Source of the DNA: Bradyrhizobium diazoefficiens
GTDB lineage: Bacteria; Pseudomonadota; Alphaproteobacteria; Rhizobiales; Xanthobacteraceae
Assembly: GCF_018129965.1 (NCBI RefSeq)
Contig: NZ_JAFCKW010000012.1
Coordinates: 98,715 to 162,714, forward strand
Direction of reading: 5' to 3'
Length of the DNA: 64,000 bases
Shown: one piece after another, positions 1-7,945 of the stretch
How positions within the stretch are numbered: position 1 is the stretch's first letter
Layout of the letters: every line of letters begins with the position of its first letter
The notes under the pieces: model-generated
The model's input: the letters and a program-made list of their open reading frames with translations, nothing else
The model's database searches: none
What the model was told of the DNA's origin: nothing
Made by a program: the position numbers and the translations under genes

Positions 1-736
1 TCTTGGCCGCCGACGATTTCAGGAAGGCGAGATAGTCGCCGGTCTCGGCCTTTGCGGTCGTGGTCGCGGCGACGGGATAGATGATCGCGGGATGCGAATC
101 CGCCGGGAAGGTGCCGACGATCTTCACGCCGGGCTCGACCTTGGCGTCGGTGGAATAGACGATGCCGAGATTGGCCTCGCCGCGCGCCACCAGCGTCAGC
201 GCCGCGCGCACGCTCTCGGCCATCGCGAATTTCGGCTCGGCGGCGGTCCAGGCCCCGAGCTTCTCCAGCGCGGACCTGGCGTATTTGCCGACCGGCACCG
301 ACTTCACGTCGCCGGTCGCGATCTTGCCGTCGCCGGCGAGTTTTGCGAGGTCGAAGCCCTGCGCGATGGTGACGTTGTCGATCTTCGAGTCCTTCGGGGC
401 GATCAGCACGATGCTGTTGCCGAGCAGATTGACTCTGGAAGGCTCGTTGATGGTCTTTTTGGCGATCGCGTAGTCCATCCAGTCGGTATCGGCGGAGACG
501 AATACGTCGGCCGGCGCGCCCTGCTCGATCTGCTTGGCGAGCACCGAGCTTGCGGCATAGCTGACGCTGAATTTGACGCCGGTCCTGGCGGTGTAGGCGG
601 CGTCGATCTCGTCCAGCGCGTTCTTCATCGAGGCGGCCGCGAACACGGTGATGGTCTTGTCCTCGGCGGCGGCAGGCGAGACACTCGCGCCCGCGAGGAT
701 GACGAAAGCGGTGAAAAGTCCGGCAATACGAATCAT
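1..736 (-). CDS. modA: Molybdate ABC transporter substrate-binding protein ModA (3' end outside window)
   Basis: This is the periplasmic binding protein that captures molybdate for the ModBC importer. The minus-strand translation starts MIRIAGLFTAFVILAGASVS, a signal peptide that probably ends after SPAAA. The mature part has typical ModA segments: ITVFAAASMKNALDEI, then YAASSVLAKQIEQGAPADVF and SADTDWMDYA, and later GEANLGIVYSTDA. The frame is open to the window edge, so about 245 residues are visible and the last few, with the stop codon, are missing. The permease and ATPase genes would be expected beyond the edge. The start is the ATG at 734-736. The family call is strong; tungstate binding cannot be excluded. 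Confidence 0.93.
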   Translation of the reverse strand, partial: MIRIAGLFTAFVILAGASVSPAAAEDKTITVFAAASMKNALDEIDAAYTARTGVKFSVSYAASSVLAKQIEQGAPADVFVSADTDWMDYAIAKKTINEPSRVNLLGNSIVLIAPKDSKIDNVTIAQGFDLAKLAGDGKIATGDVKSVPVGKYARSALEKLGAWTAAEPKFAMAESVRAALTLVARGEANLGIVYSTDAKVEPGVKIVGTFPADSHPAIIYPVAATTTAKAETGDYLAFLKSSAAK

Positions 737-923
737 GGAGTGCGCTCCGTGCGAGCTCGCGCGCGCAAATGCGCGCGCAGATCTGGCGTTGGTTCAAGTC
801 AGGTCGCGACGGGCGGAAGCGCTGTTCCACGGGGCCTTGCGACGGCTTACGGCCGGCAGGGGATATCGCAGCTGTGAAGATAGCAGGCTCAGCCGTCAGG
901 TCAAAGGCGACCGTTTGTCCGGC

Positions 924-1427
924 CTATTGTGCCGGCAGGATCGCGATCGAGAGCGAATTGTCTTTGGCGCCGCTGACCTGGAGCACGAAAGGCTGGCCCG
1001 ACAGCTCGTACTTCATGGTCTTGCGGATGCCGTTGCAATCGTTGGCGCCGCTGAAGGCCACGGGCTTGAGGACATGGCCGTCCTGGACCACGTCGATCCA
1101 GGCCGTGCCGGACAGGCTGATCGTGTAGAGCCCGGCCTTCGCGGTCTTGACGCTGGTGAAGCCGGCAAAGGTGCCGTCCTTCGGCGCCCGCTCCGGCGGC
1201 GTCGGCAGTCCGGCGTCCGCGGGCGCGACCAGCCCCAGCGTGATGGCTGACGACGGTAACGCGGCCTGTTCGCTGCCCGATGCGAGTTTGGGGCGATCCG
1301 GCGCGGTGAGCGCGGCACGCTCGCGCTCGATCGGCCATTTGAACTTGTCGCAGCCGCTGGGCTCTTCCGCGGCGAGAGCAGAGGTGGCGCCGAGCGTGAG
1401 CGCAGCGAAAAACGTGAGAACGCGCAT
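924..1427 (-). CDS. Small secreted protein of unknown function
   Basis: I do not recognise a named family. The protein is about 167 residues and starts with a clear signal peptide, MRVLTFFAALTLGATSALAA, so it is probably periplasmic. The mature part contains two cysteines (GCDKFKW and ANDCNGIRK) that could form one disulfide, and its second half looks beta-rich (GLYTISLSGTAWIDVVQDG), perhaps a small beta-sandwich. An ATG five codons upstream (1442) is also open; I prefer 1427 because it places the signal peptide at the N-terminus. It lies alone between modA and mepA, both also on the minus strand, with gaps too large to suggest one operon. Confidence 0.7.
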   Translation of the reverse strand: MRVLTFFAALTLGATSALAAEEPSGCDKFKWPIERERAALTAPDRPKLASGSEQAALPSSAITLGLVAPADAGLPTPPERAPKDGTFAGFTSVKTAKAGLYTISLSGTAWIDVVQDGHVLKPVAFSGANDCNGIRKTMKYELSGQPFVLQVSGAKDNSLSIAILPAQ

Positions 1428-1577
1428 GTCAAATCTCGTCATTGGCCACGCAGGGAATGCGGGGCTTGCAGGAAGTCAGGCTTGTTGAAAGACGGGATGC
1501 GCGTCCCGGGATGCCGCGGGCTTACGGCACGGCGGCGGGCTGATCCTAGCGCATCTGGGTCGCCCAAACCAACTCCT

Positions 1578-1613
1578 CGTCATCCCCGGGCTCGCTTCGC
1601 GCCCCGGGACGAC
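1578..1613. repeat. GC-rich palindromic intergenic repeat
   Basis: An imperfect hairpin with CCCCGGG on both arms, flanked by cgtc and gacg, lies between mepA and the small secreted gene. Similar 'cgtc..cccgggc..gggacgac' units are scattered between genes elsewhere in this window (5.3, 7.9, 11.5 and 21.3 kb), so it looks like one member of a dispersed extragenic family rather than a dedicated terminator. Confidence 0.6.
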
Positions 1614-1650
1614 ACCATTGGTGAGGCGGCAGCTTGCCCTCCCGCCCCCG

Positions 1651-2595
1651 CTACGGCTTAGCGTCGCCCGCGTGCAGCACCACCCTGCAGGCGGCCGGCA
1701 TCTGCGCCAGCGTCATCGGCGGCCTCGGCTTGGGCGGTTCCGGCGGCGGCTTGGGGTGCAGCACGCCGTCGCTGAACCAATAGGCGAGATCGGCCGGCTT
1801 GCAGCCCTCGTCCTCGGATTGCGACGGCTGTCCCTCGCATTCGCCTGATCCGGCCGGGCAGCGCATGCGGATGTGGAAATGATAGTCGTGGCCCCACCAC
1901 GGCCGGATCTTCGACAGCCAGGCGCGGTCGCCTTTGGCGTCGCGGCACAGCGCCTTCTTGATCGCGGCGTTGACGAAGATGCGCTGCACCGCCGGCTCCT
2001 GTGCGGCATCGCGCAGCACCAGCACATGGCCTGGGGTGAACACCTTCGGATCGACGTCGAGCCGGTCCTGCCGCACCATCATCACCGCCGACATCTCCTC
2101 GCGCTCCTCGCGCGACAGCCGCCGGTCCGGCATCGGCGTCAGCCAGATGTCGGCATCGAGCCCGATCTGATGGCTGGCATGGCCCGACAGCGCCGGGCCG
2201 CCGCGCGGCTGGCCGATGTCGCCGACCAGAATGCCGGGCCAGCCCGCGTCCTTGTGCGCCTTGGCCGCGAGCCGCTTGATCAGCGCGATCATGTCGGGAT
2301 GACCGTAATTGCGATTGCGCGACAGCCGCATCACCTGCCAATCGTCGCCGTTGAGCGGCATCTGCTCCGCGCCGCCGATGCACCCCCTGACATAGGAGCC
2401 GATGACACGGGCCGGCCCCTTCGAAGGCAGCAGCTTGCGCGCGAACAATTCCTTGGCGCCGATCGTGGGATCATCGTGATTGGCGAGCGGCGGCAAGGGT
2501 TTGGGATTGACGCTGCCCTTGTCCTGGGCCAGTGCGTCGCCGGCGGCCAGAAACGTCATGACGAGCAGGAGAGGGGAGAGGTGGCGGAGACTCAT
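1651..2595 (-). CDS. mepA: Penicillin-insensitive murein endopeptidase MepA
   Basis: This is a zinc metallo-endopeptidase (peptidase family M74) that cuts the D-alanyl-meso-diaminopimelyl cross-bridges of peptidoglycan in the periplasm. It has a signal peptide (MSLRHLSPLLLVMTFLAAG). The metal and catalytic regions of the family are visible: GGPALSGHASHQIGLDADIW (His and Asp ligands) and WWGHDYHFHIRMRCP with the C-terminal HxH. An ATG at 2616 is open, but the ATG at 2593-2595 has a good ribosome site (aaggaga, 2601-2607) six bases upstream, so it is chosen. This gives about 314 residues. The C-terminal tail after the catalytic domain is proline-rich (PKPPPEPPKPRPP). Confidence 0.95.
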   Translation of the reverse strand: MSLRHLSPLLLVMTFLAAGDALAQDKGSVNPKPLPPLANHDDPTIGAKELFARKLLPSKGPARVIGSYVRGCIGGAEQMPLNGDDWQVMRLSRNRNYGHPDMIALIKRLAAKAHKDAGWPGILVGDIGQPRGGPALSGHASHQIGLDADIWLTPMPDRRLSREEREEMSAVMMVRQDRLDVDPKVFTPGHVLVLRDAAQEPAVQRIFVNAAIKKALCRDAKGDRAWLSKIRPWWGHDYHFHIRMRCPAGSGECEGQPSQSEDEGCKPADLAYWFSDGVLHPKPPPEPPKPRPPMTLAQMPAACRVVLHAGDAKP

Positions 2596-2859
2596 GCTGA
2601 TCTCCTTATAGCCCAACGCCGCGTCAGGGGTAAGAATTGGGGTTGCAGCGAGGCAGCCCTACGAACATTCGTGATTTTCGCGCGGGTCCGGCCGCTTCTT
2701 AACAGTGTAATAACCGTAAGCTGCATTGACCAATATTCATGCGCGGTAAGACATTCGCGCGTCTCATGCATGCAATCGGACGCGCGCCCGGAATTGATTC
2801 ATGAAGAGCGCGTGCTTTGCAGCTCTGCCCGCTTCAATTGTTGCGGGTGAACGGGGCTG

Positions 2860-5241
2860 ATGCGTCCATCGAACCAGATCGCGCCTTTCAAACAGGCAAA
2901 ATCATCCGTCGACGGCGCGCGCGAAGCTGGCGTCTGCGGATGGGCGCTTCCGAAGATTACTTTTTTTTCAGACACTTGCTCCAAAACTCGCGGCCGCTGG
3001 CTGCAGCTAGGACGAGCGAAGTTGAGTTTGGGTTCTCGAACAACAAAAAAAACACAGCGGAGCATACGCGCGAGGGCTGGCCGGCAGCCGCGCAAGCCGC
3101 GATTCGCCCGCACGCCCCATCGCCCCGTCGAACACGACGCGCTCGTCCAGAGCCGCGCCGAAGCCGAGTCGGCCATCGCCGAGGCCCGCAGATCGCATGA
3201 GCGGTTGCGTCAGGCCGTCGACCTGCTGCCGCAGGGCATCGTGATCCTCGATCCCGAAGGCCGCTACGTTCTCTGGAACAAGCAATACGCCGAGATCTAC
3301 AGCAAGACCGCCGATCTGTTCGCCGAAGGCGCGCGGCTGGAGGATACGCTGCGCGTCGGGGTTGCCCGCGGCGACTATCCGGAAGCCGCCGGCCACGAGG
3401 AAGAATGGATCGCGGAGCGGCTGAAGAAGCTCCATGAGCCGGGCAAGCGGCATGAGCAGACGCTGTCGGATGGCCGGGTCATCCTGATCGAGGAGCGCCT
3501 TACCGATGATGGCGGCGTGGTCGGCCTGCGCGTCGACATCACCGAGTTGAAGCAGCGCGAGGCCTCGTTCCGCCTGCTGTTCGACGGCAATCCCGTTCCC
3601 ATGATCGTCTGCGCCCAGGACGACCAGCGCATCCTCGGCGTCAACGACGCCGCGGTCGCCCATTACGGCTACAGTCGCGCCGAGTTCGAACAGCTCAAGA
3701 TCCGCTCGCTGCAGGCCTTCGACAGCGAGCCGCCCTGGACGATGGATCGGTCCAGCGACGAGCAGGCCGCGCGCACATGGAAGCACGTCAAGGCCGACGG
3801 CGTGCTGATCGATCTTGCGATCTACTCCCGCGAACTGACCTATGCCGATCGGCCCGCGGTGCTGCTCGCGCTGATGGACATCACCGAGCGCAAGCGCGCC
3901 GAGGCGCGGCTCGCATTCATGGCCCAGCATGACGGGCTGACCGGCCTGCCCAACCGCAATCTGCTGCGCCAGCAGGTCGACGAGTTGCTGCAGCACAGGC
4001 GCCGCAGCACCGACAAGGTCGCGCTGCTGATGCTCGGCCTCGACAATTTCAAGGCGGTCAACGACACGCTGGGCCACGCCATCGGCGACAAGCTGCTGCG
4101 CGGCGTCGCCAAGCGGCTGCGTTCGACGCTGCGCGAGGAGGACGCCCTGGCGCGGCTGAATTCCGACGAGTTCGCGATCGTGCAGAGCGGCCTCGCGCGT
4201 CCCGAGGACGCGGTGATGCTGGCCAAGCGCCTGCTGGAAGCCATCGCCGATCCCTATCTGCTCGACGGCCATTCCGTGGTCATCGGCGCCTCGATCGGAA
4301 TCGCGATGGCGCCCGGCGACGGCGATGATTCCGAAAAGCTGCTGAAGAGCGCCGACATGGCGCTGTCGCGCGCCAAATCGGACTCGCGCGGCACCTTTGC
4401 CTTCTTCGAGCCTGCGCTCGATGCCAAGGCACAGAGCCGCCGCAAGACCGAGGTCGAGCTGCGCGACGCGATCCAGAACGACGTGTTGCGCCCGTATTAC
4501 CAGCCGCTGATCGACCTCTCGAGCGGCCGCATCACCGGCTTCGAGGCGCTGGTGCGCTGGCCGCATGCCGAACGCGGCATGGTCTCGCCGGCCGAGTTCA
4601 TTCCGGTCGCCGAGGAAACCGGCCTGATCAATCCGCTCGGCGGGCTGATGCTGCGCCGGGCGTGCTGCGATGCCGCGAGCTGGCCGGACGACGTCCGTGT
4701 TGCCGTGAACCTGTCGCCGCTCCAGTTCCGCAGCGGCAATCTGCTCTCGGTCGTGACGGATGCGCTGAAGCATGCCGGCCTGCCGCCGCGGCGGCTCGAG
4801 CTCGAGATTACCGAGACCCTGCTGCTGGAGAAGAGCGCCCAGGTGCTGGCGACGCTGCATGCGCTACGCGCGCTCGGCGTGCGCATCTCGATGGACGATT
4901 TCGGCACCGGCTATTCCAGCCTCAGCTATCTGCGAAGCTTTCCGTTCGACAAGATCAAGATCGACCAGTCCTTCGTGCGCGACCTCGGCGCCAACCGCGA
5001 AGCCCAGGCGATCATCCGTTCCATCGTCAGCCTCGGCAAGGGCCTCGGGGTCACCATCACCGCCGAAGGCGTTGAGACCGAGGCCGAGCTCAGTTGCCTG
5101 CGCGCCGAAGGCTGCGACGAGGGCCAGGGCTATCTGTTCAGCAAGGCCCGCCCCAATGCCGAGATCATCAGCCTGCTGGCAGCGCAACGCGGCATCGACG
5201 GCGACGACGAGGAAGAGGACGACGCCGCACTGGTGGCGTGA
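2860..5241 (+). CDS. PAS-GGDEF-EAL cyclic-di-GMP phosphodiesterase, degenerate GGDEF
   Basis: A large cytoplasmic signalling protein that probably degrades cyclic-di-GMP. After about 90 poorly structured residues come two PAS domains (about 105-225 and 235-345), a GGDEF domain (about 350-515) and an EAL domain (about 530-780). The GGDEF signature is replaced by NSDEF (434-438), so diguanylate cyclase activity is unlikely, but an RxxD inhibitory site (REED) lies five residues before it. The EAL domain looks intact: EAL at 562-564, LEITETLLL, SMDDFGTGYSSLSYL, DKIKIDQSFV, TITAEGVETE. The GGDEF part is probably a regulatory module. The start is uncertain: there is no ATG between 2860 and the second PAS domain, the first 90 residues have unusual composition, and runs of T8 (2961-2968) and A8 (3045-3052) lie there, so a TTG near 3022 or 3028 is possible. 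Confidence 0.9.
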   Translation: MRPSNQIAPFKQAKSSVDGAREAGVCGWALPKITFFSDTCSKTRGRWLQLGRAKLSLGSRTTKKTQRSIRARAGRQPRKPRFARTPHRPVEHDALVQSRAEAESAIAEARRSHERLRQAVDLLPQGIVILDPEGRYVLWNKQYAEIYSKTADLFAEGARLEDTLRVGVARGDYPEAAGHEEEWIAERLKKLHEPGKRHEQTLSDGRVILIEERLTDDGGVVGLRVDITELKQREASFRLLFDGNPVPMIVCAQDDQRILGVNDAAVAHYGYSRAEFEQLKIRSLQAFDSEPPWTMDRSSDEQAARTWKHVKADGVLIDLAIYSRELTYADRPAVLLALMDITERKRAEARLAFMAQHDGLTGLPNRNLLRQQVDELLQHRRRSTDKVALLMLGLDNFKAVNDTLGHAIGDKLLRGVAKRLRSTLREEDALARLNSDEFAIVQSGLARPEDAVMLAKRLLEAIADPYLLDGHSVVIGASIGIAMAPGDGDDSEKLLKSADMALSRAKSDSRGTFAFFEPALDAKAQSRRKTEVELRDAIQNDVLRPYYQPLIDLSSGRITGFEALVRWPHAERGMVSPAEFIPVAEETGLINPLGGLMLRRACCDAASWPDDVRVAVNLSPLQFRSGNLLSVVTDALKHAGLPPRRLELEITETLLLEKSAQVLATLHALRALGVRISMDDFGTGYSSLSYLRSFPFDKIKIDQSFVRDLGANREAQAIIRSIVSLGKGLGVTITAEGVETEAELSCLRAEGCDEGQGYLFSKARPNAEIISLLAAQRGIDGDDEEEDDAALVA

Positions 5242-5271
5242 CGCTGCGAGCTGTCGCGATCCGAAAAGGCC

Positions 5272-5340
5272 GTCTTGCCCGGGCTTGTCCCGCCTGCGCG
5301 GCCGAAGCCGCTTCGGCGAGGCGAAGGCCCGGGCATCCAC
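5272..5340. repeat. GC-rich dispersed palindromic repeat
   Basis: Two copies of GCCCGGGC about 50 bases apart, in opposite context, enclose smaller hairpins (gccgaagccgcttcggc). The unit sits in the convergent gap between the EAL protein and the chemotaxis receptor and belongs to the same family as the units at 1.58 and 7.85 kb. Confidence 0.55.
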
Positions 5341-5360
5341 GTTCTTCGCGCGGTGCGCTC

Positions 5361-5386
5361 CCTCTCCCGCTTGCAAGCGGGAGAGG
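5361..5386. repeat. Perfect 26-bp palindrome between convergent genes
   Basis: The arm cctctcccgcttg is followed directly by its exact reverse complement, a 13+13 base palindrome with no spacer. It lies between the ends of two convergent genes (stops at 5241 and 5427). It could act as a bidirectional transcription stop, although no T-run follows, or be a copy of a dispersed repeat. Confidence 0.6.
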
Positions 5387-5426
5387 TGCACCGAGTTTGC
5401 CGCTCGACCTTCCAAATCAACTCACA

Positions 5427-7391
5427 CTAAGCCGCCCGCAGGCCCGCCAGGAACGTATCCACGCTCTTCATCAGCGCCGATGCGTGCTGCCCGAGTTCGC
5501 CCGAGGCCACCATGACATTGTCGGCCAGCGCGCGTGACTGGTCCGCGGCCTGGCTTGCGCCGGCGACGTTGGCGGAGACGTCGGTGGTGCCGGCGGAGGC
5601 CTGCTGAACGCTGCGGGCGATCTCCCTTGTCGCCGAGCCCTGCTCCTCGACGGCGGCGGCGATCGTCGTGGCGATGCCGCTGATCTCGCGGATGGTGCCG
5701 CTGATATCGGAAATGGCGGTCACGCAATTGCCGGTCGCCGCCTGGATCGCGTTGACCTGGGCCGCGATCTCGTCGGTGGCCTTCGCGGTCTGGCTGGCCA
5801 GCTCCTTCACCTCGGAAGCGACCACCGCGAAGCCCCTTCCGGCCTCACCTGCGCGGGCCGCCTCGATCGTGGCATTGAGCGCCAGCAGATTGGTCTGGCT
5901 GGCGATCTCGCTGATCAGGCGCAGCACGTCGCCGATGCGCTCGGCTGACGCTGCAAGACTCGTCACCATCTCGGTCGTCTCGGTGGCTTTCACCACCGCA
6001 TTGCTGGCGACCTGGCTGGAATGGGTGACCTGGCGGCCGATCTCGGTGACCGACGAGGCCAGCTCCTCGGTCGCCGCGGCAACCGTATTCACGCTGGTCG
6101 AGGCTTCCTCGGACGCCGTCGCCGCGGCGGAGGCGCGCTGCGAGGTGCCGTTGACGCTGGCGGTGATCTCGCCGGCGACGTGCTGCATATCCTCCGTGGC
6201 TTTGGCGACCGCCGCGACCACGCCCTTGACGTCCGCCTCGAAGCGATCGGCCATCTGGCGCTGCAGCGCCTGCTTCTCCAGCTCCGCCCTCGCCTTGTCG
6301 GCCTCCTGCGCCTCGCGCATCGCGACGGAGTCGAGCATGTTGCGGCGGAACATTTCGACCGCCTTGGCCATGGTGCCGAGTTCGTCCCGCCGCTCGCCGC
6401 CGGGAATGGTGACGCCGGTGTCGCCGCTGGACAGCCTGTTCATGACGGCCGTGATCGCGGTGAGCGGGCGCGACAGCCCGCGTCCGAGCAGGAGCGCCAG
6501 CACGATGGCCGCGGCCAGGATCGCGACCGTGCCGAGGACCAAATTGCGCTCGGCGGCGGCGAAGGCGGCCTCGTATTCCGTCGTGTCCTTGACGATCTCG
6601 AGCACGCCGACCGGCGTGCCCGCATAGTTCTTGATCGGGCCGGCATAGACCGCGACCGGATGGCCGTCGAGTTCGGCTTCGCGCAGCAGCGGCGCGCCGT
6701 CGATCGCCGCTTTCAGTTCGTCCGGCTTGGCGACGGCATTCTCGCCGAAGGTCGAGGATAGCTTGTTCAAATTCCTGCCGTCGACGGAGTAGACGGCAAG
6801 GTCGATGCCGAAGCGCTTCTTGGCGCGGTCGACGAATTCCTTGCCGAAGGCGGCGCCGACGTCGACATTGGCGAGGTTCTTGCCGTCGCGCACGATCGGC
6901 GTCATGCCGAAGATGCCGAGCGCCTCGCGGCCCGGCTCGACCCCGACGATCTGGCGGCCGGTCTTCAGCGCCTCCACCACGGTGACGCGGCGCCCGGAGA
7001 CGTCGTCGCCGAAGGTCTTGGGCGTGTGGACGCGGAAGAACGAGATCGCCGGCGGGAGCTGGAAGGTGATCAGCGGAATGCCCTGCGCCTTCAGGGCCTT
7101 GTTGGCGTCGCCGAGCAGCGTGAGCAGGCTGTCGCGGTCGCCCCTGGCGATGGCGTCGCCGACCGGCGGCAGTGCTGCAATCACGCTCGAGACCGCCAGC
7201 GCCGCGCGTCCCTCATAGTCGATCGCCGCGATCACGCTCTCATATTGTAGCTTGAGCTGCTGATCGAGCGCCATGCGGGTCAGCGCCCGCTGCTGGGTGA
7301 TCGAGAAGCCGGACAGGATGGCGCAGGCCACCGCAACCGTGAGCGCGATGGCGAGAATCAGGCGGGCGGCGATCGACTTGAGCTTGAACAT
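5427..7391 (-). CDS. Methyl-accepting chemotaxis protein
   Basis: A membrane chemoreceptor of 654 residues. The order is: short cytoplasmic start, first transmembrane helix (about 9-30), periplasmic ligand-binding region of about 250 residues that resembles a Cache-type fold (VYSVDGRNLNKLSS, PVGVLEIVKDTTEYE), second transmembrane helix (about 286-309), HAMP linker (SRPLTAITAVMNRLSSGDTG), and a long coiled-coil signalling domain. The conserved hairpin tip is present: SEIASQTNLLALNATIEAAR, continuing GEAGRGFAVVASEVKELA, which would contact CheA and CheW. There is no C-terminal pentapeptide for tethering CheR/CheB; it ends FLAGLRAA. No che genes are nearby, so it is an orphan receptor. The ligand cannot be told from the sequence. 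Confidence 0.95.
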   Translation of the reverse strand: MFKLKSIAARLILAIALTVAVACAILSGFSITQQRALTRMALDQQLKLQYESVIAAIDYEGRAALAVSSVIAALPPVGDAIARGDRDSLLTLLGDANKALKAQGIPLITFQLPPAISFFRVHTPKTFGDDVSGRRVTVVEALKTGRQIVGVEPGREALGIFGMTPIVRDGKNLANVDVGAAFGKEFVDRAKKRFGIDLAVYSVDGRNLNKLSSTFGENAVAKPDELKAAIDGAPLLREAELDGHPVAVYAGPIKNYAGTPVGVLEIVKDTTEYEAAFAAAERNLVLGTVAILAAAIVLALLLGRGLSRPLTAITAVMNRLSSGDTGVTIPGGERRDELGTMAKAVEMFRRNMLDSVAMREAQEADKARAELEKQALQRQMADRFEADVKGVVAAVAKATEDMQHVAGEITASVNGTSQRASAAATASEEASTSVNTVAAATEELASSVTEIGRQVTHSSQVASNAVVKATETTEMVTSLAASAERIGDVLRLISEIASQTNLLALNATIEAARAGEAGRGFAVVASEVKELASQTAKATDEIAAQVNAIQAATGNCVTAISDISGTIREISGIATTIAAAVEEQGSATREIARSVQQASAGTTDVSANVAGASQAADQSRALADNVMVASGELGQHASALMKSVDTFLAGLRAA

Positions 7392-7826
7392 CGAGAATTC
7401 CCAGGCATTTCCAAATCTTGCTTTTGTCGAACGTTGTCAGAAAATGCTTAACAACAAGCCTGCTCCGGCCTCCGTGTTTCAGCGGGCGTCCCGCGCTTAT
7501 GCATGATGAGGTGTGGTGGGCGCTTGGCGAGTTCGTCAGCCTGGACCAGGATGCCGGGCCGCGGTGGCCCTGGATCATTGGGAACAACGACCAGGAATCG
7601 GCGACCTGGCGTGCGGACGCACGCCAGCGCCTCACGCTGCGAAACTGCCATCATGCTCCTGTTTTGCCCGACGGGTCAAGTTTGTTTCGTAAAAATCGAA
7701 ATCTGTAATGCCATCCATGGGGCGCCTACTGTGCATGGGGTTGTTTTCGAGATTTGCTTTGTCCAGTCGCAAAACGTCTGTAACGGACCCGATCCCGCCA
7801 CGAAGTCCGGCCTCGCCTTCGCCGTC
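7392..7826. other. Intergenic stretch without a recognisable gene
   Basis: Several short frames are open here on both strands, but none has a convincing start, ribosome site or protein-like composition. The AT-rich segment 7392-7450 just upstream of the chemoreceptor start is a plausible promoter region. Nothing else was identified before the repeat that follows. Confidence 0.5.
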
Positions 7827-7905
7827 ATGGCCGAGCTTGACCCGGCCATCCACGCCGTCCGCGCGGACCAGACATGAAAATGCCCGGGGCTGGCCCGGGC
7901 ATGAC
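7827..7905. repeat. Dispersed palindromic repeat downstream of lepA
   Basis: This segment runs from 'atggccgagcttgacccggc' to a strong hairpin, atgcccggggctggcccgggcat (first 20 bases from 7871), with near-identical arms. It lies just downstream of lepA, where it could also act as a weak transcription barrier. It resembles the units at 1.58 and 5.28 kb. Confidence 0.55.
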
Positions 7906-7945
7906 GGCAGTTTGGCTATCTCTTGGGACGGCAGGGCAACGCGCC

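Noticed and set aside
7392..7945. A small gene in the gap between the chemoreceptor and lepA
   Set aside because: Short frames lack ribosome sites and normal composition, and part of the gap is a dispersed repeat.
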